A stretch of 39,067 bases of DNA from Deltaproteobacteria bacterium (lineage in GTDB: Bacteria; Desulfobacterota; Binatia; UTPRO1), in assembly GCA_020848745.1 (NCBI GenBank), contig JADLHM010000009.1, positions 1 to 39,067 on the forward strand. The letters are read 5' to 3'. Positions within the stretch are counted from its first letter, which is position 1; every line of letters starts with the position of its first letter. Under the pieces are notes generated by a model, which searched no databases, had not been told where the DNA came from, and worked only from the letters and a program-made list of their open reading frames with translations. Positions 1-8,604 of the stretch are shown here, one piece after another. The position numbers and the translations under genes were made by a program.

Positions 1-2
1 CC

Positions 3-824
3 GCCGTCCCGGGGCCCGCGGTCATGATCAAGAAGCTGCACCTGCGCGCCGAGGACGAGGCCAATCTCGAGAACCACGTGATGCTCGAGGCCGGGAACGC
101 GATTCCCGAGAGCCTCGACAACGTCACCATCGACTACCAGATCGCCAACTACGCCGAGAACGGCGAGATCGAGGTCGTCCTCGTCGCCGTCAAGAAGGAC
201 ATCCTCAACAGCTTCACCGCGGTGATCCGCGACGCCGGGCTGAATCCGCAGATCGTCGACGTCGACTACTTCGCCCTCGAGAACATGTTCGAGCTCAACT
301 ACTCGATCGACGAGGGCCAGGTCGTCGGGCTCGTGAACATCGGGGCGCGCTACTGCTCGATCAACATCCTGCGCGGCGGCCGGTCGTCCTTCACGGGCGA
401 CATCCCGGTCGGCGGCGCCGAGTTCACCGACGTGCTCATGCGCAACCTCGGCGTGTCGGTGGCCGAAGCCGAGCTGCTGAAGACCGGCGGCGCCGTGCGC
501 GACTTCCAGCCCGACCAGGTGGAGGCGGCGCTCGCTCCGGGCGTGCAGTTCCTGGTCGAGGAGATCCACCGGGCGCTCAGCTTCTACTGGCGCTCCGACG
601 CGGAGGACCCGCTGGCGGCCGTCTACCTCTCGGGCGGCACGGCGCGTACCGAGGGCCTGACGCGCGTGCTCGGCGAGCGTCTCGAGACGCCGGTCGAGCT
701 CGTGAAGCCGCTCGAGCGGGTCACGCTCGCGGGCGGCGTCGACGCCGATTTCGTCCGGGACAACGCTTCGTCGTTGGCCGTTACCGTCGGGCTCGCGTCC
801 CGGCGTCCGGGAGACAAGTCGTGA
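3..824 (+). CDS. pilM: Type IV pilus assembly protein PilM, 5'-truncated by the window edge
   Basis: PilM is a cytoplasmic actin/FtsA-like ATPase-fold protein that binds the N-terminal tail of PilN and couples the pilus motor to the inner-membrane alignment complex. The frame is open from base 3, before the ATG at 24, and the codons ahead of that ATG read like PilM interior (AVPGPAVMIKKL). The gene therefore starts upstream, and about the first quarter of a usual ~350-residue protein is missing. Visible actin-fold features are VGLVNIGARYCSINI (the phosphate-2-like strand) and VYLSGGTARTEGL (the adenosine-motif region). The stop codon overlaps the pilN GTG by 4 bp (GTGA, 821-824), so translation is probably coupled. 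Identity is secure from sequence and from the intact pilMNOPQ order. Confidence 0.93.
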   Translation, partial: AVPGPAVMIKKLHLRAEDEANLENHVMLEAGNAIPESLDNVTIDYQIANYAENGEIEVVLVAVKKDILNSFTAVIRDAGLNPQIVDVDYFALENMFELNYSIDEGQVVGLVNIGARYCSINILRGGRSSFTGDIPVGGAEFTDVLMRNLGVSVAEAELLKTGGAVRDFQPDQVEAALAPGVQFLVEEIHRALSFYWRSDAEDPLAAVYLSGGTARTEGLTRVLGERLETPVELVKPLERVTLAGGVDADFVRDNASSLAVTVGLASRRPGDKS

Positions 825-1465
825 TTCGCGTCAACCTGTTGCCGGTCCGCGAGGTCGAGCGGGAGGCCGGTCGTCGGCAGGAGACCCGGCTCGTCTACCT
901 GAGCGCGGTCCTCGTGCTGGTCGTGCTCGCGGGCATCGAGGTCGCGACCCGCATGCGCCTGGCGCCCCTCAAGAAGGAGTACGCGAGGCTCCAGGCGGAC
1001 ATCGTCGCTCTCGACAAGAAGTCGGCGGAGCTCGCCAAGCTCGAGACCGAGCGCAATGACCTCGAGGAGAAGCTCAAGACCATCGCGACCCTCGAGGCCA
1101 AGAAGATCGGGCCGGTGAACGTGCTCGCGGATCTCAGCGACGCGGCGCCCGAGCAGGTGTGGCTCCTCGAGTTCAAGGAGAGCGGCGGGCTCGCGACGAT
1201 CAGCGGGCTCGGGCTCGACGACCAGACCATCGCCAACTTCATGCGCAACCTCGCCGGATCGCCCTATTTCGACAACGTCGATCTCGTCGAGACGGCGCAA
1301 TCCGAGCTCGACGGCGTGCAGCTGAAGCGCTTCGTCGTGAACGCGCGCCTCTCCTACTCCGGCAAGGCGCTCGGCGCGGCGCCGCGCAACCTCAAGTTTC
1401 CGGAGCCGACGAACAAGGGCGGGACCAAGCGCAAGCCGGGTCAGCGCAAGGGGAGCCGCGCATGA
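821..1465 (+). CDS. pilN: Type IV pilus inner-membrane protein PilN
   Basis: PilN is a bitopic inner-membrane protein. Its cytoplasmic N-terminal motif docks into PilM and its periplasmic domain pairs with PilO. The protein (214 aa, GTG start) begins MIRVNLLPVRE, the conserved INLLP-type PilM-binding motif. One membrane helix follows at about residues 27-43, then a coiled coil (about 48-90, rich in Lys/Glu/Leu) and a ferredoxin-like periplasmic domain. The last ~20 residues form a very basic tail (NKGGTKRKPGQRKGSRA) that I do not associate with typical PilN. The start overlaps pilM and the end overlaps pilO by ATGA (1462-1465). Confidence 0.93.
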   Translation: MIRVNLLPVREVEREAGRRQETRLVYLSAVLVLVVLAGIEVATRMRLAPLKKEYARLQADIVALDKKSAELAKLETERNDLEEKLKTIATLEAKKIGPVNVLADLSDAAPEQVWLLEFKESGGLATISGLGLDDQTIANFMRNLAGSPYFDNVDLVETAQSELDGVQLKRFVVNARLSYSGKALGAAPRNLKFPEPTNKGGTKRKPGQRKGSRA

Positions 1466-2094
1466 ACGACCTTCTCGACCGTTTCTTCGAGCTCGAAAAC
1501 CGCCAGCGTGTCATGGCGGTGGCCGGCGTCCTCGCGGTCGTCTTCGGGACCTACTGGTACTTCGTCTATGCGGGGCGTCGCGCCGAGACGGTCTCGGTGA
1601 CCGCCAAGATCAACGATCTGCGCCAGCAGCGCGACGCGAAGGAGAAGCTCGTCGCCAACATGGGCGAGCTCCAGGAGACCGTGCGGGAGCTCGGCGCGCA
1701 GCTGAAGCAGGCCGAGGCGCAGCTTCCGGACTCGAAGGAGATCCCCGACCTCCTGAGCAGCGTCTCGTCGGCGGGACGCGACGCGGGGCTCGAGGTCATC
1801 TCGTTCCGTCAGCGGCAGGAGGAGCTCAAGGACTTCTACGCCGAGGTGCCGGTCGACGTGACGGTGCGCGGCAACTATCACGAGGTCGCGGCCTTCTTCG
1901 ACCGCGTCGGCAAGCTCGACCGCATCGTGAACGTCGGCGACATCCTGATGCAGACGCCGCGGCGCGAAGGCGACGAGATGATCGTCGACACCGCCTGCTC
2001 GGCCACCACCTTCCGCTTCCTCGACGAGCGGGAACGCGCCGAGATCGCCAAGGAAAAAGCGGCTAAGGCCAAGGAATCCAAGAAGAAAAAGTAA
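1462..2094 (+). CDS. pilO: Type IV pilus inner-membrane protein PilO
   Basis: PilO is the PilN partner of the alignment complex and contacts PilP in the periplasm. I place the start at the ATG at 1462, giving 210 aa, because it overlaps the pilN stop by ATGA and produces the correct N-terminus MNDLLDRFFELENRQR. A longer open frame upstream is only a shadow of pilN. One membrane helix lies near residues 18-36. A coiled coil follows (about 45-95, DLRQQRDAKEKL onward), then the ferredoxin-like periplasmic domain with GNYHEVAAFFDRVGKLDRIV, which is typical of PilO. The C-terminus is a lysine-rich tail (EKAAKAKESKKKK). The gene abuts pilP with no gap. Confidence 0.93.
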   Translation: MNDLLDRFFELENRQRVMAVAGVLAVVFGTYWYFVYAGRRAETVSVTAKINDLRQQRDAKEKLVANMGELQETVRELGAQLKQAEAQLPDSKEIPDLLSSVSSAGRDAGLEVISFRQRQEELKDFYAEVPVDVTVRGNYHEVAAFFDRVGKLDRIVNVGDILMQTPRREGDEMIVDTACSATTFRFLDERERAEIAKEKAAKAKESKKKK

Positions 2095-2766
2095 ATGAGG
2101 TCGCTCATGCGAGGGAAACGGAACATCACGGTTGCGGCAGTGCTCGCCTCGGGGGTCGTGCTCGCCGTGCGTGTGCTTCCCGCGACCGCGGCGTCCGACG
2201 GGGGCGCGCTCGGCGGTCCGATGGCGGCGATCGCGAAAGCGCGTGCCGCCGCCGACAAGGCGGAGCAGCGGGCCGATCGTCACGACGCGGAAGCCGCGAA
2301 GACGGTCGACGACGCACCGCGTGGAAGACAGGCGGGGCAGAAGGCGGCCACCGTCCCTAGCGGTCAGGACGCGCAAGCGCCCCAAGAACAGGCGGGGGCG
2401 GCGTCGAGCGACGGGGCGCCGGCGCTTCCCACCTACGATGCGCGCGCCCATCGCGATCCGTTCACGCCGCCTCGCCTCAATTCGACGGCCGATGCCCGGA
2501 CGCCGCTCGAGACCTACCAGATCGGACAGCTGAAGCTCGTCGGCGTCGTCGCGCAGCCCCCGCAGGGCTATCGCGCGATGGTGGAAGATTCCGCCGGACT
2601 AGGCTACATCATCACCACCGGGACGCCCATCGGGTCGAGCGGCGGGGTGGTGCGCAGCATCGAATCCAGACGCGTAGTCATCGAGGAGAGCACTCGCGAC
2701 TTCTACGGCGACGTGAAGCCGAAAGAGGTCGTGATGGAGCTGCCTCAGGAGGATCGATCGCCATGA
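2095..2766 (+). CDS. pilP: Type IV pilus assembly protein PilP
   Basis: PilP is the periplasmic connector between the PilNO dimer and the N0 domain of the PilQ secretin. The protein is 223 aa. It has an N-terminal hydrophobic segment (about residues 10-30, ending PATAAS), a long low-complexity Ala/Lys/Gln linker, the PilP hallmark RDPFTPPRL near residue 120, and a beta-rich C-terminal domain (IGQLKLVGVVAQPPQGYRAM, then an EDSAGLGYIITTGTPIG segment). Many PilPs are lipoproteins, but no cysteine occurs near this signal segment, so anchoring would be by an uncleaved helix or absent. The start at 2095 follows the pilO stop directly; an in-frame ATG at 2107 is possible. The end overlaps pilQ by ATGA. 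Confidence 0.9.
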   Translation: MRSLMRGKRNITVAAVLASGVVLAVRVLPATAASDGGALGGPMAAIAKARAAADKAEQRADRHDAEAAKTVDDAPRGRQAGQKAATVPSGQDAQAPQEQAGAASSDGAPALPTYDARAHRDPFTPPRLNSTADARTPLETYQIGQLKLVGVVAQPPQGYRAMVEDSAGLGYIITTGTPIGSSGGVVRSIESRRVVIEESTRDFYGDVKPKEVVMELPQEDRSP

Positions 2767-5105
2767 GGATGCAGGAGCAGGGTTTGGGAGCGGCGGTGGT
2801 GAAGGTGGTTGGTGTCCTGCTCCTCGGCTTTCTGGGATGTACGCGGACGCTCGAACGACCGGCGTCGCATGGGCACGCGAAGTCGCAGATGCAACCTGCG
2901 ACGAGCGCGCAAGCCGCGCCGGTAGCGGCTCCGGCGGCCGCGCCGCAGGAGGCCGTCGTCGCGGCGCCGAGCGTGCCGCCGGCGAGCGCGCCGATCGAGA
3001 CGCCCGTCGAGGCGGAGCTCCGCGTTCACGAGATCCGGCTCGCCGAGCGCGAGTCGCGCGCGGCGCTCGTCGTTCGCTTCTCGCGGCCCGTCGATGCCGT
3101 CTCCCATTTCGCTTTGAGCTCGCCGAACCGCGTCGTCATCGACGTCGCGGGGCCCGTGCCGGACGTGGTCACGAACCGCGGCTACGTGGTGAGCGGTCAC
3201 GGCGTGGCGCGCGTACGCGTCGGCGCGCACGAGGGCAAGCTCCGCCTCGTGACGGACGTCGAGGGCCGCATCCCCTCGTACGAGGTCGCGGCGGACGGAC
3301 GGCAGGTGACCGTCCTGCTCGGCGAGACGGCCGAGCCGGTCGACGAGATCGTGTATCTCGCCCCGGGCATCGCGCCAGCGGTCGAGGAGCCGACCACGGC
3401 CGTCGCGGCGGCGCCCGCGGCCGAGCCGGCTCCGGCGGAACCCGCGGCGGCGCCTCCGCCGGTCGCGGCCCCCGAGGTCGCGCTCCCCGAGGTCGCGCCC
3501 CCGACCCAGCTTTCCGCGGAGCCCGAGCTCGCCCCCGAGCCGGCGCTCGCGGCGGCCGACACGACCATCGGCGAGGACGAGTCCGCGGTGCTCGCGGCGA
3601 ACAGCTCGCGCGGCGGCCGTAGCGGCCGCGCGAAGTCCAAGGCCGCCGTCGCCTCCATCCCGGGGGGCACGATCGAGGCGGCGCCGAACTCGCCGCGCGA
3701 GTACACCGGCCAGCGCATCTCCCTCGACTTCAAGGACGCCGACATCCAGAACGTGCTGCGCATCCTCGCCGACGTGAGCGGCCTCAACATCATCACGACC
3801 GACGACGTGCAGGGGAAGATCACCATGCGCCTCGTCGAGGTGCCGTGGGACCAGGCCCTCGACTCGATCTTGAAGGCGCGCGGCCTCGACATGGTGCGCG
3901 ACGGCAACATCATCCGGGTCTCGACCGTCGAGAAGCTCAAAGACGAGCGCGAGGCGCTGCGCGCGGCCAACGAGGCGCAGGCGCAGGCCGAGCCGCTCAA
4001 GGTCCGCTACATCCGCGTCAATTACGCCAAGGCGGACGAGAAGTTCGTCAAGAAGGTCCAGGACATCCTGACCGATCGCGGGGTCGCGACGTGGGACGAG
4101 CGCACCAACACGATCGTCGTGCGCGACATCGACAAGGGCATCGCCGACGCCGAGGAGATGATCTCCCACTTCGACACCCAGACGCCGCAGATTCTGATCG
4201 AGGCGAGCATCGTCGAGGCCACCGAGAACTTCGCCCGCGATCTCGGCATCCAGTGGGGGTACACGTATCGGGCCGGCCCCGAGGTCGGGAACTCCACCGG
4301 CCAGAATTTCCCCGGCCGCGTCAGCGCCGGCGGCAGCGGCCTCGGCACCGGCTCCGGGTCGGTCGCGCCCGGCCAGATCCCGGCCGGCCGGGTGCCGTTC
4401 CTCGCGGACTTTCCCGCGTCGAGTGTCGCTCCGGGCCTCGGCTCGGCCTTCGACGTGCTCCTCGGATCGCTCGACGGCTCGAAGTCGCTCGCCGCGCGCC
4501 TCACCGCGCTCGAGCGCGAGGGCAAGGGCAAGATCATCTCGCGGCCGCGCGTCGTGACCCTGAACAATCAGGCGGCCAACATCGAGAGTCTCGAGATCCT
4601 GCGCGTCAAGCTGCCGAGCACCGGCACCGTCATCAGCACCGGGGCGGGCGGCGTGGCGGGTGGATCCCAGGCGGCGACGGAGCAGATCAAGACCGGCATC
4701 ACGCTCACCGTGACGCCGCAGCTCTCCTCGGACGGTTTCGTCTTCCTCGACGTGTTCGCGAAATCGAGCGCGCTCCAGCCGCCGTCACAGTCGCAGGCGC
4801 CCTCGCCGGACGGCATTCCGAACGAGATCAGCCGCCAGGCGGAGTCGCACGTGCTCATCAAGGACGGCGAGACCTTCGTGCTCGGCGGCGTCTTCCGCAA
4901 CGTGCTGAACGATCAGGACAACGGCGTGCCGTACCTGCGGTCGATCCCGGTCCTCGGCTGGGCGTTCAAGAACACCGTGACCGCCGACAACCGCCAGGAG
5001 CTCCTGGTCTTCATCACACCACGATCGGTGCGTGCGCGCGGGACGGAGGACCTCGCGAGCCTCCCGTCGGCCGAAGATCTGTGGCAGAATCGCAGCAATC
5101 CCTGA
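2763..5105 (+). CDS. pilQ: Type IV pilus secretin PilQ
   Basis: PilQ forms the outer-membrane secretin ring through which the pilus passes. The protein is 780 aa. A signal segment ends in LLLGFLGC (Cys 26), which fits a permissive lipobox. A Pro/Ala-rich spacer precedes one AMIN domain (about 84-195; LRVHEIRLAERESRAALVV) that would bind peptidoglycan. A second Pro/Ala/Glu spacer follows (about 200-290). Then come an STN/N0 domain (about 319-385; ISLDFKDADIQNVLRILADV), an N1 domain (about 409-470) and the secretin core from about 473 (ILIEASIVEATENFARDLGI) to VPYLRSIPVLGWAFKNTVT and ELLVFITPRSV. Length and order match PilQ. A perfect 9-bp hairpin follows the stop. Confidence 0.95.
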   Translation: MRMQEQGLGAAVVKVVGVLLLGFLGCTRTLERPASHGHAKSQMQPATSAQAAPVAAPAAAPQEAVVAAPSVPPASAPIETPVEAELRVHEIRLAERESRAALVVRFSRPVDAVSHFALSSPNRVVIDVAGPVPDVVTNRGYVVSGHGVARVRVGAHEGKLRLVTDVEGRIPSYEVAADGRQVTVLLGETAEPVDEIVYLAPGIAPAVEEPTTAVAAAPAAEPAPAEPAAAPPPVAAPEVALPEVAPPTQLSAEPELAPEPALAAADTTIGEDESAVLAANSSRGGRSGRAKSKAAVASIPGGTIEAAPNSPREYTGQRISLDFKDADIQNVLRILADVSGLNIITTDDVQGKITMRLVEVPWDQALDSILKARGLDMVRDGNIIRVSTVEKLKDEREALRAANEAQAQAEPLKVRYIRVNYAKADEKFVKKVQDILTDRGVATWDERTNTIVVRDIDKGIADAEEMISHFDTQTPQILIEASIVEATENFARDLGIQWGYTYRAGPEVGNSTGQNFPGRVSAGGSGLGTGSGSVAPGQIPAGRVPFLADFPASSVAPGLGSAFDVLLGSLDGSKSLAARLTALEREGKGKIISRPRVVTLNNQAANIESLEILRVKLPSTGTVISTGAGGVAGGSQAATEQIKTGITLTVTPQLSSDGFVFLDVFAKSSALQPPSQSQAPSPDGIPNEISRQAESHVLIKDGETFVLGGVFRNVLNDQDNGVPYLRSIPVLGWAFKNTVTADNRQELLVFITPRSVRARGTEDLASLPSAEDLWQNRSNP

Positions 5106-5140
5106 GACGCGCGGCGGCATGACCCCTCGCACCGCGCGTC
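5106..5140 (+). terminator. Hairpin directly after pilQ, possible weak terminator or processing site
   Basis: A perfect 9-bp inverted repeat (GACGCGCGG at 5106-5114 and CCGCGCGTC at 5132-5140) with a 17-nt loop starts at the base after the pilQ stop. No T-run follows, so it is not a classic intrinsic terminator. It could stabilise the pil mRNA 3' end or partly insulate aroC, which starts 41 bp further on. Confidence 0.35.
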
Positions 5141-5181
5141 GCGCCCCGCCCTTCGTCTTGGCGCTGCCGGAGTGACATCGA

Positions 5182-6345
5182 GTGCTACGCTTTCTCACCG
5201 CCGGTGAATCCCACGGACCGTGCCTCACGGCGATCGTCGAAGGCTGCCCGGCGGGTTTTCCGATCGACATCGACGCGGTGAACGCCGACATGCGCCGCCG
5301 CATGCTGGGCTACGGCCGCGGCGGTCGCATGAAGATCGAGCAGGACACGGCCGAGCTGCGCTCGGGCGTCCGGTTCGGCGAGACGCTCGGGTCGCCCATC
5401 ACGCTCGTCGTCGAGAACCGCGACTGGAAGAACTGGACCAAGAAGATGTCGTCGCGTCCCGAGGACCGGGATGCGCAGATTCCGGTCACGCGACCGCGGC
5501 CGGGTCACGCCGACCTCGCCGGCGTCCTCAAGTACGACCATGACGACGTGCGGAACGTCCTCGAGCGCGCGAGCGCCCGCGAGACCGCGGCGCGCGTCGC
5601 GGTCGGCGGCGTCGCCAAGTGCCTGTTGCGGCCCTTCGGCATCGTCGTGCGCGCCTGGGTCGCCGAGATCGGTGACGTCGTCGCGCGCCATGCGGGTCTC
5701 GATCCGGAGGCGATCTTCGCCGCGGCCGAGGCCTCGGAGGTGCGCGTCGCCGACCCGGAGGCCGAGCGCAAGATCATCGCGGCCATCGACGACTGCAAGA
5801 AACGCGGCGATACGCTCGGCGGCATCGTCGAGGTCGTGACCACCGGGCTTCCGCCGGGACTCGGCAGCCACGTGCACTGGGATCGCAAGCTCGACGGACG
5901 GCTCGCCCACGCGCTCATGAGCATCCAGGCGGTGAAGGGCGTCGAGATCGGGCTCGGCTTCGAGACCGCGCGCCGTCCCGGGTCCGCCGTCCACGACGAG
6001 ATCTACTTCGACGACGCCAAGAGCGCGTTCGTTCGCCGCACCAACATGGCGGGCGGGACCGAGGGCGGGATGACGTCCGGGGCGCCCCTCGTGGTGCGGG
6101 CCGCTTTCAAGCCGCTCGCGACCTTGATGAAGCCGCTGCACTCGGTCGACATCGGCACCAAAGCCGAGGCCAAGGGCGCCATCGAGCGGTCCGACGTCTG
6201 CGCGATTCCGGCGGCCGCCGTGATCGCCGAGGCGGTGGTCGCGTTCGTCGTCGCGGACGCCTTCCTCGAGAAGTTCGGCGGGGATTCCTTGAAGGAGATC
6301 CGCCGCAACCACGAAGGGTATTTGCAGCAGATGGCGCAGTTCTGA
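5182..6345 (+). CDS. aroC: Chorismate synthase
   Basis: AroC converts 5-enolpyruvylshikimate-3-phosphate to chorismate using reduced FMN, the last shikimate-pathway step, in the cytoplasm. The protein (387 aa) starts at a GTG with GGAG nine bases upstream. Signatures seen are GESHGP near the N-terminus, RRRMLGYGRGGRMKIEQD (the FMN and substrate loop), RPRPGHADLAG with its catalytic-region histidine, RASARETAARVAVG, and NMAGGTEGGMTSG near residue 290. Length is normal for the family. aroK follows with zero spacing, and with aroB the three form a tight unit behind pilQ. A pilMNOPQ-aro arrangement is common in proteobacteria. Confidence 0.96.
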   Translation: MLRFLTAGESHGPCLTAIVEGCPAGFPIDIDAVNADMRRRMLGYGRGGRMKIEQDTAELRSGVRFGETLGSPITLVVENRDWKNWTKKMSSRPEDRDAQIPVTRPRPGHADLAGVLKYDHDDVRNVLERASARETAARVAVGGVAKCLLRPFGIVVRAWVAEIGDVVARHAGLDPEAIFAAAEASEVRVADPEAERKIIAAIDDCKKRGDTLGGIVEVVTTGLPPGLGSHVHWDRKLDGRLAHALMSIQAVKGVEIGLGFETARRPGSAVHDEIYFDDAKSAFVRRTNMAGGTEGGMTSGAPLVVRAAFKPLATLMKPLHSVDIGTKAEAKGAIERSDVCAIPAAAVIAEAVVAFVVADAFLEKFGGDSLKEIRRNHEGYLQQMAQF

Positions 6346-6879
6346 ATGAAGGGGCGTGCGGTCGTGTTGATGGGGTTCATGGGGACGGGCAAGAGCGAGG
6401 TGGGCCGCCGATTGGCGCAGCGGCTCGGCCGTTCGTTCGTCGACACCGACCAATCGATCGAGGAGCGCGCGGGAAAGCGCATCGCGGCGATCTTCGCCGA
6501 CGAGGGCGAAGCCGCGTTCCGCCGCCTGGAGCGCGAGGCCGTGGCCGACGCGGTGGGGCGCGGCGGCGCCGTCATTGCGGTCGGTGGCGGAGCGGTGATC
6601 GACCCGGACAACGTGCGACGGCTCCGCGACGCCGGTGTGCTCGTCCATCTCACCGCGCGTCCCGAGATCATCCTGCGGCGGGTTGGCGCCGGGGTGAACC
6701 GGCCCCTCCTGCGGGGCGATCCGCGCACCGCGGTGACGCGCCTCCTCGCCGAGCGTGGTCCGGTCTACGCGGCGGCGGCGGACGTCACGATCGACACGTC
6801 GGAGCGAAGCGCGGAGCAGGTCGTCGAAGAGATCCAACAGGCGCTCGGGCGCTCAGAGCAATGGAAGTCGTCAACGTAG
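6346..6879 (+). CDS. aroK: Shikimate kinase
   Basis: AroK phosphorylates shikimate at O3 with ATP. The protein is 177 aa, the usual length for the family. The P-loop is GFMGTGKSEVG (about residues 9-19). The shikimate-binding Asp lies in DTDQSIEERAGK, and FRRLE supplies the substrate Arg. AVGGGAV is the glycine-rich substrate loop and NRPLLRGDPR is the LID with the ATP-contacting Arg. The ATG follows the aroC stop directly (TGAATG), and the 3' end overlaps aroB by 19 bp, so all three aro genes should be co-translated. Confidence 0.95.
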   Translation: MKGRAVVLMGFMGTGKSEVGRRLAQRLGRSFVDTDQSIEERAGKRIAAIFADEGEAAFRRLEREAVADAVGRGGAVIAVGGGAVIDPDNVRRLRDAGVLVHLTARPEIILRRVGAGVNRPLLRGDPRTAVTRLLAERGPVYAAAADVTIDTSERSAEQVVEEIQQALGRSEQWKSST

Positions 6880-7925
6880 AGCTTGGGGACCGCGCCTATC
6901 CGATCTATGTCGGTGCCGGTTGCCTTGGGGATTTGGGAACGCGTCTCGCGGAGACGGGGAAACGAGTGGCGGTGGTGACCAATTCGACGATCGCGAACCT
7001 CTATCTGGACGACGCAGTCGCGTCGCTGGTCCGCAGCGGCTTCGATCCCGCGGTCATCCAGATCCCGGACGGCGAGGAGCACAAGAACCTCGCCTGGCTC
7101 GCGTTCGTGTACGACCGGCTGATCGACGCGGGCGTCGACCGCGGCGGCGCGGCGATCGCGCTCGGAGGCGGGGTCGTCGGCGACCTCACGGGCTTCGCCG
7201 CGGCCACCTATCTGCGCGGCATCGATCTCGTGCAGGTGCCGACCACGCTGCTCGCCCAGATCGACTCCTCGATCGGCGGCAAGACCGGCATCAACCATCC
7301 GGCCGGCAAGAACCTGCTCGGCGCGTTCAAGCAGCCGCGATTCGTGCTCGCCGACGTCGAGTGCCTGCGGACGCTGCCGCGCCGCGAATACGTCGCCGGG
7401 CTCGCCGAGGCGATCAAGACCGGCGCGATCCTCGACGCCGAGCTCTTCGCGCTCCTGGAGGCGGAGCTTGCGGGCATCCTGCGGCAGGAGCGCGACCTGC
7501 TGGTGCGGGTGGTGCGACGCTGTTGCCAGTTGAAGGCGCTCGTCGTCGTGGCGGACGAGACCGAGAGCGGGTATCGGGCCATCCTCAACTTCGGCCACAC
7601 GATCGGCCACGCGATCGAGAGCCTCACCGACTACACGACGTATCTGCACGGGGAGGCCGTCGCGATCGGCATGGTCGCGGCCGCGCGCGTTTCGCAGCGG
7701 CTCGGACACTGCGGCGAGGCGACCGTGCGCCGGCTCACGACGCTCGTGGACCGCTGTGGGCTCCCGACCGAGGTGCCGAGCGACCTCGGCCGCGACGCGC
7801 TCGCCCTCGCCATGCGCACCGACAAGAAGGCGCTTGGAGGGACCATCAAGTTCGTCTGTCTCGAAGGAATCGGCACGACCAGATTCGAGCGGCTCGGCTG
7901 TGAAGACATCGTTCGTTACGTCTGA
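6861..7925 (+). CDS. aroB: 3-Dehydroquinate synthase
   Basis: AroB converts DAHP to 3-dehydroquinate, the second shikimate-pathway step, using NAD+ and a divalent metal. The protein is 354 aa, typical of the family. Diagnostic segments are PDGEEHKNL, GGGVVGDLTGFAAATYLRG (NAD-binding glycines), PTTLLAQIDSSIGGKTG, INHPAGKNLLGAF, NFGHTIGHAIE and HGEAVAIGM, the last two carrying metal-ligand histidines. No expected motif is missing. It begins inside the aroK 3' end and is the last gene of the aro cluster. Confidence 0.96.
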   Translation: MEVVNVELGDRAYPIYVGAGCLGDLGTRLAETGKRVAVVTNSTIANLYLDDAVASLVRSGFDPAVIQIPDGEEHKNLAWLAFVYDRLIDAGVDRGGAAIALGGGVVGDLTGFAAATYLRGIDLVQVPTTLLAQIDSSIGGKTGINHPAGKNLLGAFKQPRFVLADVECLRTLPRREYVAGLAEAIKTGAILDAELFALLEAELAGILRQERDLLVRVVRRCCQLKALVVVADETESGYRAILNFGHTIGHAIESLTDYTTYLHGEAVAIGMVAAARVSQRLGHCGEATVRRLTTLVDRCGLPTEVPSDLGRDALALAMRTDKKALGGTIKFVCLEGIGTTRFERLGCEDIVRYV

Positions 7926-7954
7926 AGAACTCACGTGAAGGGGAGGGTGCGGGT

Positions 7955-8581
7955 ATGAGAGGATCGCGGATGGTCATGGCGGCGGCGTGCTTCGCGTTGG
8001 CCGCGTGCGGCGGGGGCGGCGGCGGCGGATCGAACGACAACGGGGTCTCGCTGCGTTTCTCGGGCGTCTTTCAGGAGACGCGGGAGCAGGTCGCGCCGGC
8101 GGCCGATCAGTTTCCGACGCCGGACGAGGCGGTCGGCGACACGGGGTCGTTCGTCATTCTCGGCGAGGACCTGACGGTCCCGCGCGACTACAACAACGAC
8201 GGCGACCTCGACGGTGGCTTCCTCGGCGTGTCGAACAATATGGACCAGTCCGTGAACCTCACGAAGGTCACGGTCGAGATCTACATCGCGGGGGCCAAGC
8301 TCGCGAACCCGGTGGTGACCGACTCGGTTCCGCTGTCCACGTCGCTGCCGCCCGCGAGCATCGACGAGCAGGGCACGCGCACGCCGTCGCAGAGCTTCGC
8401 GCAGACGGTGTTCGTGCGTCCCGACGTGATGGCGTTCCTAGCGGCCAACCAGAACCTGCTGCCGACGCCGCCGTTCGACATGACCGTCGTGATGACGATC
8501 ACCGGGATCAGCGACACCGGCGACAGCTTCGACACCAACGAGGTCAGTTACGCGGTCGCCGTCCTGGCGCCGTCGCTGTGA
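7955..8581 (+). CDS. Predicted secreted lipoprotein of unknown function
   Basis: I do not recognise a family for this 208-aa protein. The N-terminus MRGSRMVMAAACFALAACG is a lipoprotein signal with lipobox LAAC (Cys 18), followed by a run of seven glycines as a flexible tether. The mature part is Thr/Val/Asp-rich, looks beta-sandwich-like, and contains DYNNDGDLDGG, a short Asp/Asn loop that could bind calcium. A strong purine-rich ribosome site (GAAGGGGAGGG, about 7937-7947) precedes the ATG. It lies 23 bp before a second lipoprotein gene on the same strand, so the pair is probably co-expressed and exported together. The conclusion 'envelope lipoprotein' is solid; function is unknown. Confidence 0.75.
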   Translation: MRGSRMVMAAACFALAACGGGGGGGSNDNGVSLRFSGVFQETREQVAPAADQFPTPDEAVGDTGSFVILGEDLTVPRDYNNDGDLDGGFLGVSNNMDQSVNLTKVTVEIYIAGAKLANPVVTDSVPLSTSLPPASIDEQGTRTPSQSFAQTVFVRPDVMAFLAANQNLLPTPPFDMTVVMTITGISDTGDSFDTNEVSYAVAVLAPSL

Positions 8582-8604
8582 CGGGGAGAGAGGGGAGGAT
8601 GACG

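Noticed and set aside
1159-1461. Extended N-terminus upstream of pilO in the same frame
   Set aside because: The extension is an Arg-rich shadow of pilN; the ATG at 1462 gives the standard PilO N-terminus and an ATGA overlap.
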